A DNA stretch of 64,000 bases from Diphasiastrum complanatum (GCA_029204225.1 CM055095.1:19307450-19371449), one strand, 5' to 3'; shown: positions 21,721 to 34,408, numbered from the stretch's first letter. Numbers and translations are program-made. Notes: a model not told the origin generated them from the sequence alone.

Positions 21721-24510
21721 AAGGCCCATGTAGATATCGATGTATTCAACAATGCAGGTCTTCTTATGAACATTAATATGGAGTATCCAGAGCTTTATGA
21801 TATATATATATTGACTGGGAGTGCAACATTTTGGAATGGAGATTCGTCGTAATCTTCAAGATAGAAGAAGATCTCGCGAATATAAAGCATTCTATACATA
21901 TCCCTATTAACAGTTCGGCACATTTGTGGCAAAGGCTTTATTTTTTGTTTAAAATCTATATACAAAATGTAAGTTTCTATAGTTCTCATCTCGTCTCTTC
22001 AAAGAAGTTACACTTCGAAAAGACTTTGAAGCAGATAGAATACTAGTACATGAGTTGTTCGATGGAACTTTACTTCCTGTAAAGTTGGAAGAATTTGGAA
22101 ATTTACCTATTGGTCGTTATACATGAGCAAAAGCAGAAATATTATTACTCCAGTGCCAAAAAGATTTGCAGATAGCACAAGCATTACACGACGAATTGAA
22201 TGCATTGTAAATATTTATCTATGACTCTTGAATGTGATGCTAATTATGTGATGTTGAGTTTTGAAATCCGAAAGATGTTTGAAGGCAGTTCAATGTTTTA
22301 TGTTTGTTCAAACACAAGGTTACCACCTCATTTTTGGTGAAGAAGGTGACCTGACGATGTAACATATAATGACAATATTTGTAGTAGCATAGGCTATGCA
22401 AAGGCAAACCTTCTCAACTTTGGTGTAGTTCAACTCACAAATGTTAAATTTTCTCCCACCAAATATTATCAGATGATATTTCTTGTCCCATATCTGGACT
22501 AGACAATAGTTTATACATGTCTTTGTTATGCTGGTAAAGAAGAAAAACTCTGTCATAGAAAGGAGCTTTCAAAATAGGGGCTGTATTCAGGGATTCTTTC
22601 AAATCAATAATTCATTACAAGGATATGCTCTAGTCACATAAGCCATCACATAGGTTCTATAGTACCCAGTACCCGCCTTGAGTAGACTCAATCTTTTATT
22701 TCAAAAATCTTTCATTTTCAAAAAACTTGTCCACAAGTGCTCAAAGCTAAAAAAATTAACTAGTTGCTAGAAATCTAAAAAATAAAAAAATAATAATAAT
22801 AACAACGCTTTTTTGAATATGATTATGCTAAGCATGAAAAAACAAATTTACTTGATTCATTTGGAAAGCAAACTGAAAGTAGTTGTCATACTTGGCGAAG
22901 CTCCATATTGGATTCTTTAAATCAAAAGACATATCATTTGCTTGAGCATGTAGTGTTTTAAGATCTAGTTTCTTAAATTTTCCATCTTTGGAACATCTCA
23001 TATATTTTTCATGAAAAAATTGTCTTTTGGATGATCATCATCTTCATCTTGTAGCCTTGGTCACTGTTGTGATCCCAAGTTAAAAGTTTTGTGTCATCAA
23101 TGGTCATACCAGCAAAGGCAATTGTCAAGATGCTACAGAATCTTGAAGTGTGAGAATATTTTTTAGAGAGCTCTGTTTCAGCTTATAGACTTTAAATTTC
23201 TCCCAAAACAAAATTTTTGGTAAGAAGCTAAATTTTCAAAATCAAAATTTTTGACAAAATTACATTCGTTAAGGTTCACTAAAACAACAATTGGAGTGAC
23301 AATGGCTTTGGCATGATTTCTAGTTTTATCTTTAAGTTACGGATATGTGTTTCATTAGGTTCTCAAACTATCACCAGTCACAATATCCATAGGAGACTGA
23401 TCACATTGGCTTATATCCAAAATAATAGTAGTCTCTCTACTTTTTTTTGTTTCATGAATATTGTGTCTTATTTTGACAATCTCAAATGGACTCGGCGAGG
23501 ATTTAATGGAAACTCCTAGCTATATAAGAATAGTTTTAGACTACTTTCTCTTGGATTCCTCTGAGAGAATAGTTCATGATTTCTTGCTTGTGACTTCTAT
23601 ACAACTTTTGGCTGTCGAGAATGTTCTTTTGATATTTCTCTTCAGAGATGTGTGTTTTTTTTTAGGCTTTGAATAGGTTTGGTTAGTGGCTTATCTAAAA
23701 ATCTAGGAACTAACTTTGTGATTTGACCATTGTATGAAGTTTGCTTGCCTCTTCTAATACCAAAAGATTTGGAACTGCAAGGACTAAAGATGGGGTCTAT
23801 TCCATTAGACAATGACTTCAAGATGAACTATTTATTATCCACCTATGTTGGGCATGATTATTTGGAGGAAAAAAAGGCTCAAAATATTAGATATCTACCT
23901 ATGTTGGGAATAGTCATTTATGGCAAAAAATATGAGTAATATGATTATAAATTTTTCGAGAGACTTACTAAGATCGCAAGAGGTTTATCAAGATATGTTT
24001 ACACAACATCATCCTTGCAAAGTCGAATCTTGATCATGGACCCATCCAACATGTAAAATGAAGTGATGTTATCAACTTACTTAATCAATACCTTACATAA
24101 TCTCTCATCATCTTCATTATCAAGATGATCAACGAAGACTCTTCTCTCAGTTAAGAATTGTTGTTTAGATCTTCTAACTTTATGTGTGATCCAAATGAGT
24201 AGCTCAGTGAAACAATTGTTACCTATTTCTTCTGTAAAGTAGAACATGTATTTTCTAAAAAAAAATTCTAAATACTTAAATGTAATCTTCTACATTCTTG
24301 AAATCACAATATCACTTGACAAAAAACTACAAGAAACAATTGATAAATATTTAAAACATAAAAGTAAGCAATTATCTCACAAAACCTACTCAAAATCTCT
24401 CTCTTTTTAAAAAGAAACCCCTCAAGATTCATATTATTTCTTGTATAAAGAAGTCATTCTTTAAAATCTAAACTATGCATTACAAGTTTATTTAAGTTGA
24501 AATAAAATCA
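21721..24510. other. AT-rich stretch without recognisable genes
   Basis: There are scattered short frames on both strands, none with a recognisable domain. No LTR pair or terminal repeat was identified. Confidence 0.35.
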
Positions 24511-24965
24511 TTTGCTATGCTCGGCATAGCAAAATTGCTATGATTAGTTTAGCAATTTTTTTTAATTTTTATGCTTAGCATACCAATTAAATGTTTTGTT
24601 CTGACCAACATAGCAAATTTTTGTGACCATGAGGAACTTTGCTATGCTAAGCATAGACAAACTCCACTTGGTTGCAGAGGTTTGCTATGCTAGGCATAGC
24701 AAATCTTTGTGACGTCACATATATTATGAATGTGTGCTATCATTGGAGCTTACTATGCTTAGCATAGCAACACCTCACAACCTTACACAATTTTGCTATG
24801 CTCTTCATACCAAAACTTTTCAACCTAACAAAGTTTTGCTATGCTTGATATAGCAAAAGTTTTCTTTGCTATGTTGAGCATAACAAGGTTCTACAAGGTC
24901 ACAGAGCTTTGCTATGTTGAGCATAGCAAAGAAAATGTTTGTTATGCTCAACATAGCAAAAATTT
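24511..24965. repeat. Cluster of short palindromes (GCTATGC...GCATAGC)
   Basis: About ten irregularly spaced copies of a palindrome made of TTTGCTATGCT followed by AGCATAGCAAA (with variants) occur in 450 bp, starting at 24511 and ending near 24960. The intervening sequence is not conserved. Each could fold into a short hairpin. It lies just beyond the 3' end of the truncated copia at 25.0 kb. Confidence 0.8.
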
Positions 24966-25030
24966 GCCAAGAACTTATATCTCAGGTAGATGTATTTTTT
25001 TTTAACTATGCTATGCATGACAAATAAATT

Positions 25031-26424
25031 TCAATTAGCTATGGAGATCATAGTAGATTCTTGTCTTAGATTGCATGAGCAGCCCTCCTGAAAAACCTTG
25101 GTCACATAAGCGATATTTGAAATGTTAGCACTCTCCCTAGAATCTAGTTTGTACAACTTACCAATTCTAGATCCTCTAGCAATAACTTCATTTTCTCTTG
25201 AGATTATACACTTGTCAACTCGAAACTTGACATCCAATCCACTATCAAACAACTGTCCTACACTAATGAGATTCTTAGTTAGTCTAGGTATATAAAGTAC
25301 ATCATGCAAGCAAAAAGATTTTGATGATGATGCATGCAGTGGAATACTACCTATTTGTTCAATTCTACACTCTACATCATTAGCAGTATAGATTGATCTT
25401 TTTGCACCTAGATATGGCATGAGACTAGTGAAAGAGTTTCTAGAGCTAGACATATGGGAACTAGCCCCACTATCTATCCAGCAGACTTCTTCATTCTTGA
25501 AAGGAAAAGATGAAAAGTAGACATCATTAATGAATCCTCTCTTTCGCTCTCAACACCCTCACACTCATCCTCATTAGTAAGTTTAGCTTGCTTAGATTGG
25601 TTCTTCTTCTTGAAACAATTTGACGCATAGTGTCCTTTCTTGCCACAGAAAAAACACTTGATCTTTAACAACTTCTTCTTGCCACTGGATGTTGCAGCTT
25701 GTGAGGACTGATCCTCACCACCTTCCTTGGCTTTGTCCTTCTTGAAGTGTTGTTGTCCTTTGCCCTTGCCTCTTGACTTGTCTCTGATGAAGAGTGCTTT
25801 GTCATCTCCACCATCTTTCAATGAAAGTCTGTTGATCCTCAACATCTTGTTCTCTTGCCTGTTTTCTTAAGCAATGAGAACACCTTGCAGTGTCTCCAAG
25901 GATGGAAGATCCTCCCGGACAACATAAGTCTGCACAATATTGTCATACTCATCTCTAAGTCCATTAAGGACTACTTGAACAAGTTCAGTGTTCTTAAGAG
26001 CATCTCCAATACCAGCTAACTCTTGATGAAGATCCTTTACTCTCATTACATATGATGAAGCACTCTCATCTACTCTCTAATAACTTAGAAAGATTTGGTT
26101 TCTAAGTGTAAGCAATCTAGAAGTATTCTTGATTTCATAGATTGTTTTTAGAGTATCCCAAGCTTCCTTGGTAGTGGTGCATGTACTGATCTCTCTTAAC
26201 ACTTCATTGGTTACATTCATTTTTATGAAATGAAGGGCAATTCTAGTTCTTATATGAAATGCTGCAGCTTCATTAGGTGTTGCAGGTTTTTCTTCAGCTC
26301 CACTCACAATGTCCATTACATCATGTAGAATCAGTAATGATTCCATTCTAATCTTCCACATTGCATAATTGGAAGATGTTAATCTCTCATTGTGCTCCAA
26401 GAAATGTGAACCAGATGAAGACAT
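25031..26424 (-). pseudogene. Copia gag and protease, truncated
   Basis: The gag start is the Met of MSSSGSHFLEHNERL at 26424. Gag reads MWKIRMESLLI and TKEAWDTLKTIYE, then has a disrupted stretch near 25860-26080. A CCHC knuckle follows (CFFCGKKGHYASNC), and the protease region includes LISVGQLFDSGLDVKF. Integrase and reverse transcriptase are absent. The closest relative in the window is the element at 53315. Confidence 0.85.
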
Positions 26425-27188
26425 CTTCTTTATGAGAAATTCTAGTAATGACAAAGATGGAGTTGAAAGATGTTGCTTGCTATTTCAATCTAGGATCTAA
26501 CACAGATGATGTTGATCCAACCTATGAAATCTAGAAACAGATTGTGAGAACATACTCTCAACACAAAAAATCAATCTATCTTGAATTTGGATCTTGCTTC
26601 AATCACAAAAATGAAGCACATGCAAGTAAGAAGTCTATCTCTCCCACGAGTTTCAAATAACTAAAAAACTCTCTAGGAACTTACTTTCAACTCAAAAACA
26701 ATAATTTGTGTGAAATGAAAAGTCTAAGACGTCAGAATACTCACTTGTATCCAATTCTACTTGTTTGACAGTGAAAATTGATGAAATTGGTGAAAAGAAC
26801 TGATGTGTGTTCACTTTGGCATATCCCACGAGTTGAGTACTCTCTCAAACTCTCTGATTGACTAAAACTCTTCTAAAAACATATCAAATTGATTTAGAAA
26901 CTTGAGCAACACATTCTACTCTTCAATACCTATCCAACAAGCTATTAAACATCAAATTTGGATCAATCCTTGAGAAGTAGCACTCAATTAATGAGGGCTG
27001 ATTTCACACGTGTGAGCTCTCTGTCTGTACAGGGCTCTGCTGGAGCAGATCAGGCTCATTTTAATCCACTTATGGTCCACAGATGGCTTGTTTCTCAACG
27101 AGTTTGGATTTCTCTCCCAAATTCGAGTTCATGCAAGCAAAAGCACTGTTGTTTTGATGTATACACCCTCACCTCTTCAAAGCATGAA

Positions 27189-27900
27189 GCTCTGATACCA
27201 TGTGAAGTTTTTAGCACATGTGAACTTCACCACACACCCTACAAGATCTTACTGAGGTCTTGTGATTGCACAAGATTGATCAGAGAATAGTATACTTGAA
27301 AATTTTTTGGCAAGAGCACAATGACATACATCTGACTGAAAAATCTAACTTCTTACTATGAGAATTGAATGTCAGAAATAATTCTAAGTGCTCAATATGG
27401 GAAAAACAGGCTGCTCTCAGGGTAGAGAGAGAAATTCAATGATGGAACACTCGGGTAGAGAGATAATGAGTCCAAAACACCAAAATCTCATTATTCACAA
27501 TATGGCAAAACATGCCAAGATTTTCCTACATGAAAGAGACTCGCATTCCTACAGGGGAGTTGCATGTAAAGTCCACTGAACTGAGCTAACTCAACTACCA
27601 GAGATCCACATGTGTAACTACATGCATGGATATTACATGTACTGCATGTCAACTCATAAAACTGCCTAGACATGTGTAGATCACAAAAACCACTTTGCAT
27701 GTTGCATGCACTGATTGCATGTGGCTTGCATGCATACAGAAAGACATTGCATGCTATCTAAACTTTTGCATGTCATCAAATGTGAATCTACCTAACTCAA
27801 AATCGACCTATTCTAGAAGGTTATGTGCTCAATTCACATACCTTTATGTACAACATAGATTATAATGAAAATAACCATGGACATGGTCCCAAACTCCAGA
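27189..27900 (-). repeat. Primer site and 5' LTR of the 25-27 kb copia
   Basis: GCTCTGATACCA at 27189-27200 is the reverse complement of the standard copia primer site TGGTATCAGAGC. The LTR therefore starts at 27201 (TGTGAAGTTTTT) and extends rightward. Its far end is uncertain but lies before the gypsy sequence at about 27.95 kb. The 26425-27188 stretch is the untranslated leader. No second LTR was found. Confidence 0.7.
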
Positions 27901-27949
27901 TAGGAAGATAATATTTTACTAATCTTCACAATATCTGGCTTGAGATCTT

Positions 27950-30130
27950 CGTGTCGCAGGATAAATAGGACCAACATAATCTAGTCCCCCTTCTCAAATG
28001 ATGCTTGCGATAAAACCGGATGTAAGGGTTCATAATTCTGTCGTGTAGGATGTCGAGCTCGTTGGTGAACATCACATGACTGAATGTAATTTTCGTTGTC
28101 TTTATGAAGTCTAGGCCACCAACACCCCGATTGCAAAAGTTTGCAAACAGTGATATCTATAGAGTAATGTCCTCTACCCATTCCATCATGTGAAAACATG
28201 ATTAAATTAGGTACTTCATGCAGTAAAACACATCTCCGAAGAATATCATCCATTTCGCGATGATAGAATTGTTCAACAATTGATAGAGTTGAGCCTTATG
28301 AATCAATTGTCTCTTTTGTACTTTTGTCAAGGAGTCATTAGGTTGCCCTAGCATCATGTACTCAACAATATCCACTGCCCACTCAGGTACTACTTCTACA
28401 TAGAATAACGCAACATTTGGAAGTTCATCATCCACCTCAGTATTAAATGGTGTGGATTCGATTCTTGAAACATGGTCGGTGAGATAGTGTTGTTTTTCTT
28501 TTTGAACCACAATTCGAAAGTCAAATTTGGTCAATAACAGTAACCATCTTGCAATACGGCCTATATTGCATGTCTTGTTTACCAATTAAAGTAACAACTA
28601 GTGATCCATATAAAATGCAAAGTGTGTTTTTATAAGATAACGTCAAAATTTCTTTACAGAGAAGATCATTACTAATGCTTCACGCTCTGTTGTCGAATAG
28701 TTTTTCTCTAAATTTGTAAGTTGTTAGCTTGCAAATCGTATGGGATAGTCTTTTTTGTATTCACCTGGCTGTATCAACACTGATCCAATAGCATATTTAG
28801 GGGCATCAGTGTGAACATGAAATTCAATCATCCAATCTGGAGAACGTAGTATCGGTGCCGAAGCTAATATTTTTTTTTTAATTTTTCAAAGGCTTCTAAC
28901 GCCTCAATTGTCCAAATAGGAACAACGGTCATTTTGTATATAGGTCTTGCAAGATCCGCAAAGAAGATAATAAAAATTTGATAGTAGTTTGCATGACTCA
29001 TAAACACATAAACTCCACGAATTGTTCCTGGCGGTGGTAATTCCACAATGACTTTGATTTAAGAATAATTTGTAGCTATGCCATGTCTTGATACCACATG
29101 TCCGAGAACAACTCCGTGAGAAATCTTGATCTAACACTTTTTTGGATTTAAGGAAATTTGGTACTTGCGGCAACGTTCAAATAACTTTCCCAACCGATCC
29201 AGGTGGTCTGTATCTGGGCTATAGACTTGAGGTTATCCAAGTAAATTTCAATAAATTTTTGTAGATAATCTTTGAAAGCAAAGTGCATCACTCTTGGAAT
29301 GAACTAGGTGCATTACAGAGTCCAAACATCATTACTTTATAAGCATAAGTCCCCCATTTTGTTGCAAAAGCTATTTTGTGGCGATCTGTAAGTGCAATCT
29401 TGACCTAGTTGTATCCATTGAATCCATCCAAAAAACTGTAAGCTTCTGTTCCAACAAGGCAATCCAAAATGTTTCAGTAAAAGGTAATGAAAAGTGATCC
29501 TTTTTCATTACTTTGTTCAAAGCTTTGAGATTCACACAAATTCTCAATTTCCCATTCTTCTTAGGAACAATGACAATTGGTGAACCCCATTCAATATGCT
29601 CGATCTCATAAATGAAATCGGTTTCAAGAAATTTTTGTAGCTCTTTCTTTATCAAATCCATAACATTAGGATTACAGTGATAGAACTTTGTGACCTTGGG
29701 AATTGCATCATGTATTAAGGGTATGGTATGCTCAATAATTGATGTCAGAATACCTTTGAGATCTTTATAAGTTCAAGCAAAGCAATCTTGATACTTAGTA
29801 AGCAATTTCCGTAGCTCTTGAAACTGTTCAGGAGTAAGTTGTGCTCCAACTTGTACAATCTTTTCTGGTTCTCCTGGTTCCACAAGATTCATAGGCTGCG
29901 TCCTAACTGGGCCATCATAAATATCTTTTGATTTTGGCACTTGTTCTTCAGGTTCATGATGTGCTTTTGATAACATGATAACCACATCATCCAGAGTATA
30001 ACATTTGAAATGCTCTGGCATATCATGCTAGACTTCCTCTGATTGTTCTTTGTCAAAAGGATTAGTCTTTGATCTTCGCTTAGCTTTCTTAGCAGGAATC
30101 GATCGTGGAGGTGATGACTTCTTGGATGGT
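27950..30130 (-). pseudogene. Decayed Ty3/gypsy pol
   Basis: From right to left on the minus strand come a protease-to-reverse-transcriptase linker (30021-29773), reverse transcriptase (29661-29371, with SPIVIVPKKNGKLRICVN and LKALNKVM), RNase H (28585-28202, with WLLLLTKFDFRIVVQ) and the integrase zinc region (28253-27981, with GHYSIDITVCKLLQSGCWWP). The order reverse transcriptase, RNase H, integrase is diagnostic of gypsy. Many frameshifts are present. Its right side is cut at 30131 by the second copy of the four-gene element. Confidence 0.85.
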
Positions 30131-30162
30131 CATTAGAGGAGTTTTGAACACCAAATGGGCCT
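30131..30162 (+). repeat. Left terminal inverted repeat of copy 2
   Basis: CATTAGAGGAGTTTTGAACA and the following twelve bases align without gaps to the left end of copy 1. The first thirteen bases are identical. Confidence 0.85.
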
Positions 30163-30314
30163 TTTGTCAAGATGCTATTTTTGACTTTTCAACTATTCGA
30201 CGTACACTTGGCCCAGTTATATATTTACACTTGTGAAAGACCATAACGTTGTTGCCGGTCGATTTCTTTATTGGAACTTTTCGGTCATATTTTTATACAA
30301 TTCAAAACTCCCGT

Positions 30315-30357
30315 CGGGCAGGGTTCTGACTTGTGATTGGACCATAATTGCTGCCCG
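30315..30357. promoter_or_regulatory. Conserved subterminal inverted pair, copy 2
   Basis: CGGGCAG at 30315-30321 and CTGCCCG at 30351-30357 are separated by 29 nt containing ATTGG, exactly as at 5982-6024 in copy 1. Surrounding sequence is diverged. Confidence 0.6.
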
Positions 30358-30549
30358 TGAGTTTCCTAAGTGCCCAGGACCTAACACTTGTGGTTAAAGT
30401 AAGTCTATTTTGAACTAACCGTAGTTAGACTAACATATATTATTTACGAAAGACCGCCAACATTTATTACAAATTTGGTTATTTATTTTCATATTGATTC
30501 AGCTATATTTTGTTTCAGACTCTGTTGTTCATCTTCTTTTAGCTTTGCA

Positions 30550-31949
30550 ATGGCTTCCGGAAGCTGTAGACCACGAAGCAATATTGTCTCAGTTTTTGTT
30601 TGTAATGAAAAAGACTCTGATGGCTCTTGGATACCACGTATCTATAGAAAATTTCACTCGGTTCTCATGCATCGTTCCTCAAGAGGTGTTTTGGGTAAAA
30701 AGAGAAAATCAAATATGGATTATAGGAATTTTTGGAAAGGTATAATTTTAGACTTCAAAGTTTCACCCGACGGTCGATCCATTTCAGAGGTCTTGATTCA
30801 ACATGTCTACATGCATAACGAAATTAGAGTGGAAGGCCTAAGTTCAAATGACAGACTCAAATGCAATTGTAAGTTTTGGAGAATTTTTTGCTTTGAGCTT
30901 TGCATTAATCATTTATATGTGTATCTGAGTATTTAAATGACATATAGTTTTATGGATTTGTGCAGATTTGTATCCATCAAGCATAATCAAATGGCAACCT
31001 ATACAATCCCTTGTCGGCATCATGGACATTATTCATTCTGATATTGGTCTTCTGCAATACAAGAACTGCTCCACGAGATCACTTTTGGATTCTTATATTT
31101 TCTTCTATGATTCATTTTACACACCATCCAATTTAGGTGGAAAATTAGAGGCGATATCATTACCCTCTTTCTCAAGCGAAGAATGGATTCCTCCAGATTC
31201 CACCATAGCAAAGAGCTTCCGATCAAGGTTTTTTATGGACATTCAAAACTGTATGAAATGTAGCACATGTTCAAAAAACAATAGATTGCACTGGTTTTTG
31301 CCTATTGCAATTTTTGTTGAATGTAATATTCGTAAAATAGTGACAATGTTTATTTATAGTGATTTAACAGACAATATGTTATCAAGCCTCCTTGATGATC
31401 ATTGGGATAAAAAGAGTAATGGCAATATTGAGTGCATAGTTAATAGATCGTCAATAAAATTTAGATATCTTATAGAAAAACAAGTGCTTTCTTTAACATT
31501 TTATTATAGAAGATGGTCCAAAATTGGCAACGGATGGAAAGCATTGGATCAGGATTTTACAGTGAATCATCAAGATCAAATAGAAATTCAAGTGAGAAAA
31601 AATAATTCTACTCTTACAACAATTGAGGTGGAAGAAGATTGGACACTCGATCACATTTGATCAGAGCTTACGTTGATGCAATATGATATTCCTAAACACT
31701 TCTGTTTTCGAGTCAACGAGAGATTGGTAGGTGTATGTGTATTTATTCCAGTACACATTTGAAATGACTTTCAATGATTTTATTTAGACATGTTTCAGTG
31801 TTTTCGGTATTGCAATATTTCATTTGACATAATCTCAATGTTGATATTGTTTAACAAGTTTCTTTGATGTACATGCAAGACCAAGACAAGAAAGTCGCAT
31901 AGAGTGGAAGGACTTAAATAGAAGCGTAGAAATTGTTGAAACCGCATAA
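30550..31949 (+). pseudogene. Element gene A, copy 2 (novel protein, nearly intact)
   Basis: Exons are 30550-30868, 30966-31726 and about 31880-31949, giving roughly 380 residues. The first region has SPDGRSISEVLIQHVYMHNE, and the second YLYPSSI, IMDIIHSDIGLLQYKN and GGKLEAISLPSFSS. A Cys cluster CMKCSTC lies at about residues 202-208. The C-terminal part has KQVLSLTFYYRRW and TTIEVEEDWTLDHI. One in-frame TGA (31658-31660) aligns with an Arg codon in copy 1. The last exon aligns with copy 1 (RQES... against RQEL...) only after a one-base shift. No named domain is recognised. The Cys cluster could bind zinc. Function unknown. Confidence 0.8.
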
Positions 31950-32199
31950 ACATTGGGATGATAGACGAGCAACATCAAGTTACTTTTTTAAAAAAAAAGG
32001 AATACAAAGAAGTCTCAAATGACTTCAAGATTTCATCAAGCAATTTGTATTTAGGATTTTAAAAAATGTACATTGTTTTTGAAATCGATATAATATATTT
32101 GTGGCATTCAGTAATAGCCCACTTTCTATTTGCCTATCTATTGTTCTATGGATCATCATGTGATGATATATTTCTATGTGTCTGTCAGAACTATATTTA

Positions 32200-32607
32200 C
32201 ATTTCAATCAAAGGTGCATGAGGCATATCCTCAAGCACTGTAACCTCATCCACGGATCCCCTGGCAGGTTCATCCGAGGCACCTTCATGCTTGTAGGCCT
32301 TGCACATGAAAGTAAAATTTCCAACATTTCATGTCGATACTGATGAATTGCATTTGTTCATACCTCAGGACATTGGAACTGCAAAAAAAAATATCGAGTG
32401 TATGTATGTATTAGCCAATGTTTAAAAATATATAAATTCACAAAGTTAACAATATATCATCAGGATACTGAAACATTGAAAAAAATACCTCACGGATACT
32501 AGCATCTGGAGGTTGCATCATATACCAATCCAAGAACGATTTAACATTCCAGATTGAATACCATCCTTAGTTGAAAGCATCGTCTTGTTGTGAAGACTGA
32601 GAAATCA
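32200..32607 (-). pseudogene. Element gene B remnant (protease C-terminus), copy 2
   Basis: Exon 3 (about 32605-32489) reads SSQQDDAF, then GWY and VKSFLDWYMMQ, aligning with PQQNDSFSCGWYNVKLFFEW in copy 1. The catalytic Cys codon position is replaced by a TAA stop. Exon 4 starts at 32378 (FQCPEV, then a TGA), aligning with FTLPEY. Both exons keep GT/AG borders. The histone-fold exon is absent. This shows that the protease end is an original part of the family and not a chance fusion in copy 1. Confidence 0.78.
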
Positions 32608-33354
32608 CAGCTTGTAGGCCTAATGCCCTTTTTCAGCAAATTAAAAACTACAAGTTTTTTTTACAACAGGTTAAAAAGTATACGCCCTTTACATTAGTAA
32701 GCTTTAAGAACCTACAACTATAAATTAAGTATGTGAACATATAATTTTAAAAATGAGCTCGTAAGGCTTTGTAGGTTTTTCGCGAGGAGAGTGCTTGGGG
32801 CCAATGAGGGGCAAACTTAAATTCTCAAGTTCATTATAAAGAGTGCTTGGGGGCAATGAGGGACCTGGGAGGGGCAAAGAAAATTCTCAAGTTCATTATA
32901 AAGAGTGCAGTCGTCATTCCTTGAAGGAAAGTAGCCAATCAATATAAAGTAAAAGGAGTCAGGACCCCAACTTCCAAGTTCAAAGTTGATCTTAGCTGGA
33001 GGCGGTCATAGCAATAATAACCAAAAAAGACGTGGCTGCCTGTCAATCCTGGATCTGCCCATACCACTTACTACTTGGTGCCCTGGGCTGCGCCTGCGTG
33101 TCGACTAACGCGAGTAACACATATCGAGCAGGTACAGTAGGTGGACGAGTCGGACAGTCCCACCACAAAAGTATCCGTAGCCCATCGCTTTCACTGTCCT
33201 CCACTTTCATCACCATTATATATTGTAAAATATTGATCGGCGATGACAGGATAGGAGGACCTTGAGAACCGTTGAGAAGCATACGCTGCACAGATGAGAC
33301 GATCAGCCCAACTTCACCTGAGTTTCTATATTATAATATTTTACAGCTGGTTAT
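32608..33354. other. Intergenic sequence with a small tandem duplication
   Basis: No gene is recognised. Two imperfect copies of a 53-64 bp unit lie at about 32788-32840 and 32841-32904, each starting GAGTGCTTGGGG and ending TTCTCAAGTTCATTATAAA. The plus-strand frame at 33032-33265 has no known match. Confidence 0.45.
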
Positions 33355-33820
33355 GGTTACTGTTGTTCTTCTTGACTCAGGTTTGGAGTTGCACTGTTGG
33401 AAGCTGCAACCTCCAAGACTTGCAGCAGCTGTAGTTTCTATATTGGTTCGGAGTTCAGAACTCATAGGCAACGTTGATCTCAAGATATGGTAGTTTACTT
33501 TCTCGAGAATCCAAAGTTTGGCGGTCAGGACTCAGTAGTAGCTGGTAGTTATTAGCAGCTGCAAGTTGCCTGCTATATAGTTTCACTGAAGCATACATAA
33601 GTGATAAAATAGTATGTGACTGGATCTCAGAGCAAGTTGATTTACACGTTGTTGCGCATCTGATGCAAAAGCGACAAGCCTTACTACTCCAGGTAACTAA
33701 GTTGTTTTGTCTCATCATCTTACGTAGAACTTTCCGGATCCAGAAGCACATCGTTGGATCTGATGAAACAGAAGGCACCTGCATTTCATTGAAAGATCAT
33801 TTATTTTGATAAAAGTCTAA

Positions 33821-34226
33821 AATCTAGATGTTGCAACTTGCAAACTGCCACCCTCAAATTGCAAAGTTCAAACGTCTTGGTCATTTACAAGTTTAAATTC
33901 TGGCGCCCTCAAGCGCTACCGAGCCTTTTGTAAAGATAGAAGTTAATGTAGGCTCCAGAGACTCGGCCTCTTCTTTCCAAATATTTTCTGTTCGGAAGCA
34001 TTATGGCTCTTAGTTTCAAAGGTTTAACTTACCTTCAGGCTTTAACAGAATCTATGGCCTTTCTCTGTCATATTTCCACATGTATCATAAATTTCTAAAC
34101 GTTGGCATTTTAACCTGTAAAACAGCTTGCAGATCCTCTCTTATCCGATTAACTTAAGAAATCACAAAGTGGCTCAACAGATAACACTGCGTGATTGCAC
34201 CCATATTCCGAAATAGAGCAGGCGTG
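33821..34226 (+). promoter_or_regulatory. MADS gene proximal upstream region
   Basis: This is the sequence directly upstream of the MADS ATG; the matching segment survives in the decayed duplicate at 5419-5809. No convincing TATA box or CArG box was found by eye. No in-frame ATG precedes 34227; the frame merely continues upstream to a GTG at 34191. Confidence 0.5.
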
Positions 34227-34408
34227 ATGGGTCGGGGTAAAATAGAAATCAAAAGGATAGACAACGCGACTAGCAGGCAAGTGACTTTCTCCAAAAGACG
34301 AAATGGCCTCCTCAAAAAAGCTCGGGAGTTATCTGTTCTGTGCGATGCCGAGGTTGCGGTTATCATTTTCTCAAGCACTGGAAGGCTTTTTGAGTATACA
34401 AGTTCCAG
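34227..34408 (+). CDS. MIKC-type MADS-box gene, exon 1 (MADS domain)
   Basis: This exon encodes a complete 60-residue MADS domain, [18 protein letters not shown] through [20 protein letters not shown], which binds CArG-box DNA as a dimer in the nucleus. The key basic residues (R3, K5, R24, R25, K30, K31) are present. The length of 182 bp and the phase-2 CAG|GTATTA donor are exactly those of type II (MIKCc) plant MADS genes. The frame is open and free of replacements at invariant positions, unlike its decayed duplicate at 5418-5237. The next exon lies 13.4 kb downstream. The subfamily cannot be set from this part. Confidence 0.95.

Larger units (their letters stand above)
30131..32607. mobile_element. 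Four-gene element, truncated copy 2
   Basis: It begins at 30131 with the terminal repeat CATTAGAGGAGTT (24 of 32 positions match copy 1), abutting the gypsy pol sequence. It keeps the subterminal CGGGCAG/CTGCCCG pair, gene A (+), and exons 3-4 of gene B (-), in the same order and orientation as copy 1. The histone part of gene B, genes C and D and the right terminal repeat are missing; similarity ends at about 32607. It ends about 0.75 kb before the conserved 5' region of the live MADS gene. Confidence 0.82.

Noticed and set aside
30475-30549. Upstream start for gene A copy 2
   Set aside because: The extension has no counterpart in copy 1; the aligned Met-Ala at 30550 and 6273 is the better start.
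32605-32625. Possible right terminal repeat of element copy 2 (reverse complement CATTAGGCC)
   Set aside because: Only six bases match the terminal repeat and the next bases differ, so the copy is treated as truncated.
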